Source of the DNA: Pedobacter rhodius
Lineage (GTDB): Bacteria; Bacteroidota; Bacteroidia; Sphingobacteriales; Sphingobacteriaceae
Length of the DNA stretch: 64,000 nucleotides
Assembly (NCBI RefSeq): GCF_027213645.1
Contig: NZ_JAPWGL010000001.1
Span: forward strand, 1,116,001-1,180,000
Reading direction: 5' to 3'
In this document: positions 7,423 through 22,400 of the stretch, in pieces
How positions within the stretch are numbered: the stretch's first letter is position 1
How the letters are laid out: each line of letters starts with the position of its first letter
Notes under the pieces: model-generated
The model's database searches: none
Seen by the model: only the letters and a program-made list of their open reading frames with translations
Told to the model about the DNA's origin: nothing
Position numbers and translations under genes: made by a program

Positions 7423-10400
7423 ATGAATAGAATTCTACCATTCTTGTATTTCAAAAGGAGTTATTCCCGTTTTTTTAATTTTTTTTACAGGTATAGGGCA
7501 GTTGCTTGCTTTGTGTTTGTATTATTCTTGAGTATAAATCATGCATTAGCCGATGGAAGTAAAGACCTGTACCAAGGTTCAACAGTTGGAAGAAGGGCAT
7601 ACATGTATAGTAATGATTATACGGCTGGCGGCACAACAATCAACTCCTGGCCATTCAAAACACTTGGTACACATTATGTATATGCAGTTGCAAATGAAAG
7701 TCTTGCACTGGCGTTTAGTTCTGCGGGGGTAGGTAATGCAGCAATTCGGATTACCACTCCGTCTGGCGCAGTTTCAATTGTTACAACTAATGCGCTCATA
7801 GGTAAGATTACAAACCAGGCCAATGAAGTTGCCGGACCGAAACTTAACGCATTAGATCCTGGCACAAACCGCTATACCCCGGCCTATTACAATGTTCAAA
7901 CAACGGGTATTTACAAGGTTGAATTTCTGCCTGTGGGCGATAAATCTGCTACGGCACTTAATGGTAACGAAACAAGTACGACAAATTTTAACTCAAATCA
8001 AAACTGGGATGCACCTACAGTAGATAACAGTACCAGTTTAATCGCCGCATGGGATATTTCGGTAATAAACTCCGCAGGTACTGCGTTTATACCGGGTAGG
8101 GTATATGTTAATCTGTTAAACCTTTTTGTTTATAATCAAAATTTCAATAACGGCTTTTACGGCACCGCTTTTGTGTTAACTAAAAACGGCAGGGCTTACC
8201 GCGTAAAAACAAATGGTATCCATGGTGCTGGTTTTACTTTCTTTGCCAATAATAAGGGAGTAGTAGACGGCTCAGGTGTGCCGACCTTTAAAAGTTTAAA
8301 CGCTTCTGATCGGGCCGCAGTAGTTGTTGCTGTTAAAGATCCTACCGCGCAGGACGTTACCAGTCCATCTTTGCAGGTAACCCATAAAATATTTTATAGG
8401 GAACCTGCGAATGATTTACCCACAACCGACCAGAATGTAACCATTGGTACTACTCCAACCACCACCTGGCTGAAAAAGCCATCAAACAACCCGGTTATTA
8501 CGAATGTAATGCTCACGGGTAAGGAGGGAACACCCAACAAAGCAGGACAAAAGGGGGGAACCATTTCATTCAACTCCACCGAAAACGGGACCTATTCCAT
8601 TACCATTCCGGCGCCAACACCACGGGTTTTAACAGGTGATGCTGTTGCAGGCGCCAATGCTGTTGCCTGGGATGGTAAAGATGGTAATGGAAATGTATTA
8701 CCTGCGGGAACTGTAATCAGCAGTGTTAGTGTTAAATTATTTGCCGCAGAAGTGCACTTTCCGTTTATTGATATGGAAATTAATCCGAATGGCATAAATG
8801 TGGAGTTGACCGAGAACACGACATATGCTGTTCAAACCGGCAACACAGACCCCACTGTTTATAACAATACCGTTTATTGGGATGATTCTCCTATCTCGAA
8901 TGCGGGTAGTACAAGAAGTTCTAATCCGGTTACTCAAAATACCGGTGTATCTTCCCTAAGTAACGGACATAAATGGGGAGTTTATACCAATGGAGGTGGT
9001 AACGGAAGTACCAATACAGGAACAGGACTATTTGATTTCGGGAATGAGAAAACTTTAGATACCTACGCCTATATTGCCGCAAGCCCCGTAACACAACCTG
9101 TAAGCGTTAACATTGCGGTATCCGATTTAAAAACAACAAGCATTACGCCGTCTTTTTCAAATCCTGTTGCGATCGGAAGTACAGTTACTTACACCGTTAT
9201 TGTTGAAAATTTAAACAATAACAGTAACGGAAGTACCAGCGCCGTTACCGGGGCAGGTTTTAAATTTACGGCGCCAGCAGGTTTTACCATAAACTCGGCC
9301 ACGATTACTTCTTCTACAGGAACAGTTAGCCAGCAAAATGGCGCTACAAATTCCGGAACGGTTTTTAGTTCTAAGCTGGATATGAGCAGCGGTTCTACAG
9401 CAACCTATACCATTGTGGGTACAGTTGGTACGGCATTGGCCGGAAAAAACATTGCGGTCGAAGCCAGTATGCTCAGACCGGCTGATACCACTGACCCGGA
9501 TGCCACTGATCCGGCAACTTCAGGTACACCAACTGATCCACACCAGGAATGTAAAAACGGAACTGCTAATGAAAATTGTAATAACATTGCTTATAATTCC
9601 GGCGTAGCCGTAAATAATTATGCTTCCGTTACGGCTTCAACTGCAACTGCAAATGAACCATCTACAAACGGCGCTTTCACCATCAGCATTCAAAATGCAA
9701 GTTCAAATTCAACTGTGGTAAGTTATACGATTACCGGCACGGCAACATCAGGTACTGATTATACGGCATTAACCGGCACGGCGACAATTCCTGCGGGCAG
9801 CACTTCTGTGGTGGTTCCGGTTACAATTACCGATGATAACCTGGTAGAAACCGCTGAAAGCGTAATTATGACCTTAAATTCTTCTACAAACGGCGTAACC
9901 ATCACACCTGCAGCAGCAAACGCAACGGCTACTGTAAACATTGCCGATGATGATGTGTCCACAGTAAGCGTTGCAGCAACCACAAATGCTGCTGAGCCGT
10001 CGACAAACGGCTTATTTACCTTTACCCTAAGTAAACCTAGTTCTACCGCAACAACTATAAATTACACTATTAGCGGCACGGCAACCAGCGGAACAGATTA
10101 TACGGCAATTGGTACTTCGATTGTTATACCGGCAGGTGCTACAACAGCTACTTTATCTATTCCCATAACCGATGATAACCTGGTTGAAGGCACAGAAACG
10201 GTAATTTTAACCATGGCTGCAGCTACCAGTAATAGCTCAATCACGGCGAATACATCTGCCGTAACCTTAAATATAGCGGATAACGATTCTGCAACCATTA
10301 CGCTTGCAGCTACAACAAACGGATCTGAACCATCTACAAATGGTGTCTTCACCTTTACACTAAGTAAAGCAAGCGCTACGCCTACAACTGTAAATTATAC

Positions 10401-13400
10401 CGTTGGCGGTACCGCTACAAGCGGAACAGATTACACCGCTATCGGAACATCCTTCGTTATCCCCGCAGGGGCCACCTCAGCAACACTTTCCGTTCCGGTA
10501 ACCAATGATCAGCTGGTAGAAGGTACAGAGACGGTAATTTTAACAATGGCTGCCTCCACCAGCAACAGCCTGATTACAGCCAGCACCAGTTCGGTAACTT
10601 TAAACATCGCCGATGATGATGTTTCCGCAATTACTGTAGCAACAAACAATGCCGCCGAACCGACAACAAATGGTTCATTTGTATTTACCATGAGTAAGGC
10701 AAGTGCGACACCAACAACGGTAAGCTACACCATCGGCGGTTCGGGAACGAACGGCACAGATTATTCTAATATAGCTACCTCGATAGTTATACCGGCCAAC
10801 ACAACATCTTTTACACTTCCTGTTACAGTTACAAATGACCAGATTGTTGAAGGAACAGAGAATATTATTTTAACCTTTAATTCGGCTACAGATAATGCCA
10901 ACGTTACCGTAACACCGGCTTCGGCTACGGTGAGTATTGCGGATGATGATGCAGCAACCGTAACTGTAACGGCCACCACCAATGCGGCGGAGCCATCCAC
11001 AAACGGGCTGTTTACTTTTACATTAAGTAAAGCCAGTTCAACGGCAACTACTGTGAGCTATACAATCAGTGGCACAGCAACCAGTGGCACAGATTATACG
11101 GCAATAGGCACATCGGTTGTTATCCCGGCGGGTGCAACTTCAGCTACGGTAGCGGTACCTGTAAGTGATGATAATATCGTAGAAGGCACTGAAACGGTAG
11201 TTTTAACGATGACAGCTTCCACCAGCAACGCTTTAATTACCGCAAGCACCACCGCTTCTACACTGAATATTGCCGATGATGACACGGCAACTATAACGAT
11301 TGCCGCTACGGCGAATGGCGCTGAACCATCTACCAACGGACAGTTTACCTTTACCATGAGCAAAGCCAGTTCTACGGCAACGGTTATTTCCTATACCGTA
11401 AGTGGTACAGCAACCAGCGGAACGGACTATACCGCTATCGGTACTTCAGTAACAATTCCGGCAGGAGCCACTTCCGCTACTGTATCTGTAGCCGTTGCAG
11501 ATGATAACATTACAGAAGGTACAGAAACGGTTATTTTAACGATGACTGCTTCAACCAGTAATCCATCAATCACGGCGAGTACAACCGCTGCAACTGTAAA
11601 TATTACGGATAATGATGCTTCTGTTGCTTCTGTTACAGCCGGTACCAACGGTAATGAAAACGGGCCAACCAACGGAACGTTTACAGTTACGTTAAGCAAT
11701 CCGACTACCGCAGATACGCAGATCACTTACACGCTGGCAGGAACGGCTACGGAAGGAAGTGATTATACCACCATTACCACCAAAACGGTTACGATTTTGG
11801 CCGGCCAGGTAAGTGCTACGATATCCATTCCCGTAAGGACAGATAATTTTGTAGAAGGCACAGAAACGGTTGTTGCGACCCTGTCCAACTCAAACAATGG
11901 TCTGGTTTCGTTCAGCAACGCTCCGGCTACCATTAACATTGCAGATAATACGACCGCTACAGTAAGCGTAACCGCAACAACCAATGCCGCAGAACCATCT
12001 ACAAATGGTTTGTTTACTTTTACCTTAAGTAATGCATCAACAACAAATACAGTAATCAACTATTCAGTTGGCGGTACGGCAAGCAGCGGAACAGATTATA
12101 CCTCAATTGGCACTTCAGTTACCATCCCTGCAGGTTCAACTACGGCAACAGTTTCTGTTCCGGTTAAAGATGACAACCTGGTTGAAGGTACCGAAACAGT
12201 TGTTTTAACCATGGCTGCTGCAACCAGTAACACATCGATTACAGCAAGTACAGCTTCCGTAACTTTAAACATTGCCGATAACGATACTGCCATAGCCACC
12301 ATTGCGGCGGCGCAAAACGGAAATGAAACCGGGCCGACTAACGGAACCTTTACCGTTACCCTAAGCAATGCTTCTGCAACGGATACACAGATAAGCTACA
12401 CATTAGGCGGCACCGCGACAGAAGGAAGCGATTACAGTACAATCAACACTAAAACGATTACCATTCCTGCCGGACAAACTACAGGTACCATCACTATTCC
12501 CGTGCTTACAGATGCACTTACTGAAAGTACAGAAACAGTTGTAGCCACTTTAAGCAGTACCGATAATGGATTGATTTCGGTAAGTTCTACACCGGCAAGC
12601 ATCAATATTGTAGACGCAAATACCGCAAGTGTGAGTATTTCAGCAGCATCAACCATCAACGAAGGTGCCGGAACAATTACCTTCACGGTAACACTAGATA
12701 ATGCCGTACAAAATTCATTTACCGTTGATTATGCAACGGTGAACGGAACTGCGGTTGCCGGTTCTGATTATACAGCAACCTCAGGAACATTAACTTTCGC
12801 CGCAGGTTCAGCTGCCGGAACATCAAAAACATTTACCGTTCCGATTGTTAATGATAACATTGCCGAACCTAACGAAACATTCAGCGCCAACTTAAGTAAT
12901 ATAACAGGTTCAGTTGTAGTTATCTCAAATGCAAGTGCAACAACAACAATTGCAGATAATGATGCGGCGACGGCAACCATTACCGCAGGAACTACCGGTA
13001 ACGAAAACGGGCCTGTTAACGGAACATTTACTGTAACACTCAGCAACCCTTCATCAGCAGATACCCAAATTACCTATACCTTATCAGGAACGGCTACAGA
13101 AGGCAGCGATTACAGTACAATCGCTACCAAAACCATAACCATCCCGGCAGGCCAAACCACCGGAACGATAACCATCCCGGTTTTAAGCGATGCGATTGTG
13201 GAAGGAAACGAAACTATCGTGGCTACATTATCGGCTTCAAACAATGCAACTGTAGTGATTGGTAACACACCTGCAACCATTAACATTCAGGACAATACAA
13301 CTGCTGTTGTTACCGTAGCTGCAAGCCAGAATGGCACTGAACCCGCAACATCGGGCGTATTTACGTTTACCTTGATTAATGCATCGGCAACGAATACCAC

Positions 13401-16400
13401 TATTAATTTTACAGTCAGCGGTACCGCAGGCAGTGGAACGGATTATTCATCAATCGGAAATTCGGTTACCATTCCGGCCGGGCAAACCAGTGTAACTTTA
13501 CCGGTTCCGGTTTTGGATGATAATTTAGCGGAACCAACAGAAACTGTTGTTTTAACGATAACAGGCACAAATAACACGGCTATTACAGCAAGTACCACAC
13601 CGGCAACCGTCAATATTACGGATAATGATGCCGCAACGGTGGCCATTAACAATATTTCGGTAAATGAAGCTGCAGGCAATGCAACATTTACGATCACCCT
13701 TACCGGAAATGTACAAAATGCATTTACCGTAAATTATACGACTGCGAACGGAAGTGCAAGCTCCGAAAATGATTTTACCGCTACAACAAATTCGGTAACA
13801 TTTCCTGCCGGTTCAGTAAGCGGTGCTACACAGACATTTGATATTCCTTTGGTAAATGATAACGTTGCCGAACCGTCAGAAACTTTCACAGTTAACCTCA
13901 CTTCAGTAAGTGCAGGTTCGGCTGTAACCATTGCGGCGGCCGGAGCAAGCGGTACAGCAACGATAGCCGATAATGATGCGGCAAGTGTAGCAATAAATAG
14001 TGTTACGGCTGCAGAGAATGCAGGGAATATGGTATTCACCGTTACATTGACAGGAAATATCCAAAATGCTCTAACCTTAAATTATGCAACAGCTGATAAC
14101 AGCGCAATTGCGGGTTCAGATTATACGGCTAAAACCGGAACCATCACATTCCCGGCAGGTTCAGCAAATGGTGCAACACAGACCATATCTATCGGCGTAA
14201 CAGATGATAATGTAAGAGAATCTTCCGAAAACTTTAAGGTTACTTTAAGCGGAACAACTGCACCTGTAACCATCGCCCAGGCAGAAGGTATTGGTACGAT
14301 AACGGATAATGATGTTGCAACCGTAAGCATTTCAGCTACACCGGCGAGTGTAAACGAAGGCGCGGGCACAGCTACCTTTACAGTTACCCTGAACGGAGCG
14401 GTGCAGGATGCCTTCGATGTTGATTATGCAACAGTTAATGGCACAGCTTCAGATGGTAATGATTTTACAGCAAAAACAGGCACATTAACATTCCCCGCAG
14501 GTTCAGTAAACGGTGCCACGCAAACCTTCACCATTTCAATTATTAATGATAACCTGGTTGAACCTTCAGAAAACTTCTCCGGAACGATAAGCAATGTAAC
14601 CGGCGGATTGGTTACCATAGCAACGGCTACGGCGGCAGTTACGATTACAGATAATGATACTTCGGTAGCGAGCATCGCTGCAGGCATAAATGGTAATGAA
14701 AACGGTCCTGTTAATGGAACATTTACCGTAACATTAACTAATCCATCGGCCACCGATACCCAAATTACCTATTCATTGGGCGGTACTTCAACAGAAGGAA
14801 GCGATTACAGTACCATCACAACAAAAACAATTACCATTCCTGCCGGACAAACAACTGGAACAATCTCTATACCAGTATCTACCGATGCTGTGGTGGAGGG
14901 TACTGAAACCATTATTGCTACATTAACGAGTACCAATAACGGTTCGGTTACCTTCAGCAATAGTCCGGCTACTATTAACCTTTCAGACAACACAACCGCT
15001 ACCGTTACGGTCGCATCCACAGCAAACGGAGCAGAACCAAATACCGCAGGCCAGTTTAAATTTACTTTAAATAATGTATCGACCACGAATACGGTTATTA
15101 CTTATTCTGTAAGCGGAACCGCAAGCAGCGGAAATGATTATACAGCCATCGGTACAACTGTAACTATACCTGCCGGACAAACAACGGCAACCGTAAGTGT
15201 TCCTGTACTGAATGATAACATTGCAGAAGGGACAGAAACAGTTGTTTTGACCATGACCGCGGCTACCAGCAACGGGGCAATAACGGCAAGCACCAACCCC
15301 GCAACATTAAATATTGCAGATAATGATAGCTCAACAGCAAGTATTTCACCGGGTACAAATGGCGACGAAAACGGACCTGCTAACGGAACTTTCGTGGTTA
15401 GCCTGAGCAATCCGTCATCAAACCCGACAACTATAACCTATACCCTGAGCGGTACAGCTATTGAAGGAACCGATTATGGTACCATCGTAACCAAATCCGT
15501 AACCATTCCTGCAGGTCAAACTTCGGCTACGATTTCCATCCCTGTCAGCAGTGATAACCTGGTTGAAGGTAATGAAACCATTGTTGCAACCCTTGGTAAT
15601 TCAAACAACCCGTTAGTCGGCGTAAATACAACAGCAGCTACCATCAATATCATTGATAACAATGCAGCAACGGTAAGTATTTCATCGGGTGCAACCATTA
15701 ATGAGGGCGACGGAACAGCAACCTTTACGGTAACATTAAGCACCGCCGTTCAGAATGCATTTACCGTAAATTATGCCACCTCTAACGGTACCGCCGTTGC
15801 CGGTTCGGATTATACTGCAACCAGCGGAACGTTAACCTTTCCGGCCGGTTCAGCAGCAGGAGCAACGCTCACTTTTGCCGTTCCGGTTACAGATGATAAT
15901 TTGGTAGAATCTAATGAAAACTTTACCGCTACGCTGAGTAACGTAAGCGGCGGTTTGGTTACCATCGCAACGGCATCAGCTACTGTTTCTATTCTCGATA
16001 ACGACACTTCTGTGGCAACACTGGCTGCGGGCGTAAACGGAAATGAAACCGGTCCTGTTAACGGAACATTTATCGTAACCCTGAGCAATCCGTCATCTTC
16101 AGATACAGAAATCAGTTTTACCTTAAACGGAACAGCAATAGAAGGCACTGATTATGCGGCCATTTCGCCTAAAACGGTGACCATACCGGCCGGACAAACA
16201 ACAGCAACCATTACCATCCCGGTTTTAACAGATGCTTTAACAGAGAATAACGAAACAGTAATTGTCAGGATAAATACATCTAATAATCCCCAGGTAACCA
16301 TAAATAACACTGCGGCAACCATAAATATTCTGGATGCCAACTCCGCGAGTGTAAGCATATCAACCGCCACTACAATCAATGAAGGCATAGGTACAACCAC

Positions 16401-19400
16401 CTTCACGGTTACTTTAAACAATGCGGTTCAAAATGCATTTGATGTAGATTATACAACGGTTAACGGAACTGCAACTGCAGGTTCGGATTATGTGGCGAAG
16501 AGCGGAACATTAAGTTTCCCGGCCAATTCAGCAGCCGGAACAGCGCTATCGTTTACGGTAACCGTAACCGATGATATTATTGCCGAGCCTTCTGAAGCAT
16601 TTTCTGCTACTTTAAGCAATATAACAGGTGGTATTGTTCTGATTAGTAATGCTACGGCCACCACAAACATTACCGACAATGATGCGTCAGAAGCGAGCAT
16701 TGCGGCAGGGATTACCGGTGATGAAAATGGTCCGGTTAACGGCACATTTACAGTAACGTTAACCAAAGCATCATCAGATGATACACAAATTACCTACGCT
16801 TTAAGCGGAACAGCAACTGAAGGAAGCGATTACAGTACAATAGTAACTAAAACCATTACCATTCCGGCCGGACAACTGAGCGGAACGATTACCATTCCGG
16901 TATCAGCAGATGCCATTGTTGAAGGTAATGAAACGGTTATTGCAACCATTACGGCATCAGGAAATCCTTTAGTAACCATAAATAACGCCCCTGCAACGAT
17001 TAACATAACCGATCGTACAACAGCCACGGTAAGTGTTGCTTCAACAAGAACAGGAGCGGAACCAAATACATCCGGACAGTTTACGTTTACATTAAGTAAT
17101 GCATCATCAACGGATACGCAAATTACCTATGCCGTTAGCGGAACCGCGATAAGCGGATTGGATTATACTTCAATAGGCACTACGGTAATTATTCCTGCCG
17201 GCCAAACTACCGCATCAGTAACTGTACCTGTAGTGGATGATAACATTGCAGAAATTACTGAAACAGTTGTATTAACAATGGCTGCTTCAACCAACAATCC
17301 TTCGATTACAGCAAGTACAACACCTGCAACGGTTAACATAACCGACAATGATACTTCCGTAGCCAGTATAGCGGCAGGAAACCAGGGCGATGAAAATGGT
17401 CCGGTTAACGGAACTTTCACGGTAACATTAACGAATCCTTCATCGGCAGATACACAAATTACCTATACATTAGGTGGTAATGCGACAGAGGGAAGTGATT
17501 ACAATACCATTAATTCAAAAACAATTATTATCCCTGCAGGGCAAACCACGGGTACCATTACCATACCGGTAAAAGCAGATGCAATAGTTGAACCAACAGA
17601 AACAGTTACCGCAACGATTTCTGCTTCTAACAATCCGCTCGTTTCCATAACTAACGGTACGGCAAGTATTAATATATCTGATAACACGGCGGCAACTGTA
17701 ACCGTAACTGCAACAGCTGGCGGAGCAGAGCCAAATACGCCGGGTCAGTTTACGTTTGCCTTAAGCAATGTTTCTGCCAGCAATACCGTAATTACCTATT
17801 CGGTTGGCGGAACTGCTGTGAGCGGAAATGATTACACCTCGGTTGGTACTACAGTGACCATTCCGGCAAACCAGACAAGTGTAACCGTATCTGTTCCGGT
17901 GCTTGATGATGATTTGGCCGAAGGCACAGAAACGGTTGTCTTGACCATGGCACCGTCAACAAATAACCCGGCAATTTCGGCGAGTATTACACCTGCAACT
18001 GTAAGCATTACAGATAATGATACGTCAGTTGCCAGTATTGCCAAAGGAGTGGATGGTACGGAAAACGGACCTGCAAACGGAACATTTGTTGTAACATTAA
18101 GCAGAGCATCGTCTGCAGATACTCAGTTGACTTTTACGTTGGGCGGAACTGCAACAGAAGGCACGGATTACAGCTCAATTGTAACTAAAAATATCACCAT
18201 ACCGGCCGGCCAGACAACGGCTACGATAAGTATTCCGGTATTAACAGATGTAATTATTGAAGGTGGCGAAACGGTTATTGCAACCATAACGGCTTCAAAC
18301 AATCCTTTAGTTACAGTAAGCAATACACCGGCAACTTTAACCATTGCTGATAATACAACAGCAACCGTTACGGTGGCCGAAACCGCTAATGGTGCCGAAC
18401 CAAACATAGCCGGGCAGTTTACATTCACATTGAGCAATGTATCAACAACAGATACACAGGTAAGTTTCAGCGTAAGCGGAACCGCCACCAGCGGAACGGA
18501 TTACAATGCAATTGGTACTTCAATAACCATACCTGCCGGACAAAAAACCGTAACCCTGGCCATTCCCGTTTTAAACGATAACGTTGTTGAAGGTACGGAG
18601 ACCGTTGTTTTAACGATGAATCCGGCTACCAACAATACGGCTGTAACTGCGAATACAAATCCGGCAACAGTAAGTATCAGCGACAATGACAGTGCTATTG
18701 CAACAATCGCACCCGGGGTAAATGGAAATGAAAACGGACAGGTAGCCGGCACCTTTATCGTAACTTTAAGTAATCCCTCATCAACACCGACACTGATTAC
18801 ATACACATTAGGTGGAACGGCAACTGAAGGAAGCGATTATTCTGCAATTACGAATAAAACGATAACCATTCCGGCAGGCCAGACAACCGGTACAATTACT
18901 GTCCCAGTTGTATCAGATGCCGTAGTAGAAGGAACGGAAACCATTATCGCTACGCTCGCGGGTACCGGCAATACCGGTATTACGGTTGATAATTCGCCGG
19001 TAAGCATTAATATTTCAGATAACAATTCGGCATCGGTAAGCTTAAGTGCGGCATCAACCGTGAATGAGAATACAGGTAATGTTACCTTTACGTTAACCTT
19101 AAATGCAGCAGTACAAAATGCCTTTACTATAGATTATACCACCGCAAACGGAACAGCTGTGGCAGGTTCAGATTTCACGGCAAAAACCGGAACTTTAATT
19201 TTTCCTGCAAATTCCGCCTCAGGCGCAACTTTAACCTTTACCGTTCCGGTTATTGATGACAATTTAGTTGAACCATCGGAGGCATTTTCAGCAACGCTGA
19301 GTAACATACAGGGTGGATTGGTTACCATCGGTACTGCAACAGCAACAGTTACAATTACGGATAATGATGCCGCTGTGGCCAGCATCGCTGCTGGTTCTAA

Positions 19401-22400
19401 CGGTAATGAAACCGGTCCTGCCGATGGAATGTTTACCGTTACGTTAAGCAATCCTTCGTCAACAGATACCCAGATAAACTATACACTGAGCGGAACGGCA
19501 ACTGAAGGAAGCGATTACACCGCCATTACGAATAAAACGATTACCATCCCGGCCGGACAAACAACAGGCACGATAAGTATTCCTGTGGTTGCAGATGCAC
19601 TGGCAGAAAGTACAGAAACGGTAATTGCAACATTAACGTCAACAAGTAATACATCGGTAGGCGTAAATAATGCACCGGCCGGTATTAATGTTATTGATGC
19701 AAATACGGCCAACGTGAGCATATCAATCAGTGCACCGAGCGTTAGCGAAGGCGTAGGTTTAGTAACCCTGTCGGTATTTTTAAATGTTGCGGTACAAAAC
19801 AGTTTTACGGTGGATTATGCTACCGCTAATGGAACCGCATTGGCAGGTTTAGACTACACCGCTACAAACGGTACCCTAACTTTCCCGGCAAACTCTCCGG
19901 CAGGTACCGTATTAACTGTGAATATCCCAATCCTGGAAGATTTACTGGTTGAACCATCTGAAGCATTTACAGTAGGTTTAAATAATGTGGTTGGTGCTGA
20001 TGTTGCCATCGGAACAAGCCCTGCCACGGTCACCCTAGCCGATAATGATACTTCAGTGGCTACAATCACGGCAGGAAGTAATGCAAATGAAAGTGGTATG
20101 GCAAATGGCGTCTTTAATGTGACATTAACCAACCCGTCATCTACACCAACAACGTTAACCTTTACTTTAAGCGGTACTGCCGGCGAGAGTTCTGATTATG
20201 GTTCAATTAATAAAACCGTTATTATTCCTGCGGGCACAACTGCTGCTATAATAGTAATCCCTGTGATGACAGATGCCGTTGCAGAAGGAACAGAAACCGT
20301 TATTGCTACATTAACCAATTCAAGTAATCCCGCAATTACCGTAAGTTCATCGCCGGCAACAATCAGTATTCTTGATGAAGATTTTGCAACGGTTAGCATT
20401 TCATCAAGCCCATCAGTTAATGAAAGTGCCGGAACAGCAACGTTCACCGTTACCCTTAACCAGGCTGTTCAAAATGGATTTAGCGTAGATTATGAAACAG
20501 CAAACGGTACGGCTGCTGCCGGTTTGGATTATACAGCAGGCAGCGGAACCTTAACTTTCCCGGCCAACGCTCCTGCGGGTACTAAGTTAACCTTCACCGT
20601 GTCAATTAACGATGATAATCTTATAGAGCCTTCGGAAACCTTAACTGCCGCTCTCAGCGGTATTACGGGTGGTGTGGTTACTATTGGTACCTCACCCGCC
20701 ACGCTTACGATAGTTGACAATGACATGGCTGAAGCGACCATACTCGCAGCGAATAATGGTGATGAAGACGGGCCGGTAGATGGTAAGTTTACGGTTAACT
20801 TGAGTAAACCTTCATCTACTGATACACAGCTTACATTTACATTAACGGGTACTGCTACCGAAGGAAGTGATTATACAACCATTACTAAAACGGTTACTGT
20901 TTTGGCAGGTTCAACTACAGCAACAATAATAATCCCGGTACTTACTGATGTTATTGTAGAAGGAACAGAAACGGTAGTGGCTACTTTATTGAATACAAAT
21001 AATTCTGCCATTACTGTTAATAGTACTCCTGCAAGCCTGAATATCCTTGATGATAATTCCGTGTCGGTAACCATTTCAGTTTCGACAGTTAGTGTGGATG
21101 AAGCTGCGGGTACCGCAACTTTCAGGGTAACCTTGAGCGGTGCTGTACAAAACGCATTCAGTGTGGATTATACGACTACCGACGGAACTGCAAAAGAAGG
21201 TTTAGATTACATCAGAACCAGCGGAACACTGAATTTTCCTGCAGGCTCAGCAGCAGGTGCAAACTTAACATTTACAGTTCCGATTGTTGATGATAACCTG
21301 GCCGAGCCAACAGAAGCATTTAATTCCGTTATTACCAATGTTACAGGCGGTTTAGTAAAAATCGGAAATGGTACGGCAACACTTTCTATTATAGATAACG
21401 ATGCGTCGGTAGCAAGACTTGTTGCCGGTACCTCGGCAAATGAAAGCGGTCCTGTAGCCGGAACATTTATCGTTAACTTAAGTCATCCTGCATCAACAGA
21501 TACGCAACTCACCTATAGCCTGAGTGGAAGTGCGGCGGAAGGCAGCGATTACAGCACCATTGTTTCCAAAACAATTGTAATCCCTGCAGGGGCAACAACC
21601 GGTACCATTACCATACCGGTACTGGCTGATAACCTGGTGGAAGTAACAGAAACAGTGATTGCCATATTAACCGGCACTAACAATGCAACCATTACAGCCG
21701 ATAACACGCCGGCAACCATCAATGTACTGGATAATACAAATTCTGTTGTTACTGTAGCCGTAACGGCAGATGGTGCCGAACCAGCTACCCCGGGCCAGTT
21801 AACATTCTCGTTGAGTAATCTATCCACAACAGATGTTCAGGTTACCTATACCGTAACCGGAACTGCAACCAGCGGCGTAGATTATACAGCAATCCCGACA
21901 ACAGTGACCATACCGGCCGGACAAAGTTCCGTAACAGTATCTGTTCCGGTATTAAATGATAACGTTATTGAAGGCACAGAAACGGTGGTTGTTAAGATGA
22001 ACCCGGCAACAAACAACCCGTCAGTTATCGCAAGTACAATTGCTGCCACGGTAAACATTACAGATAGCGGTTCATCGGTTGCAACTGTTGCCGCAGTAAA
22101 CGATGGCGCTGAAGCCGGTCAGGTTGCCGGTAAATTCCGTGTAAGCATCAGCACACCATCTGCAACTGATACAGAGTTTACTTACACATTGAGCGGAACA
22201 GCAGTTGAAGGAACTGACTATGCCGCAATTACAACTAAAAAAGTGACCATTCCTGCCGGTCAGATATCTGTAACTTTTGATATCCCGGTACTGGCAGATG
22301 CGGTTGTTGAAGGCACTGAAACGGTTATCGCACAATTGATATCGGCTAACAACGCTTTAATTACAGTAAGTAGCGTTGCTGCTAAAATTAACATCACCGA

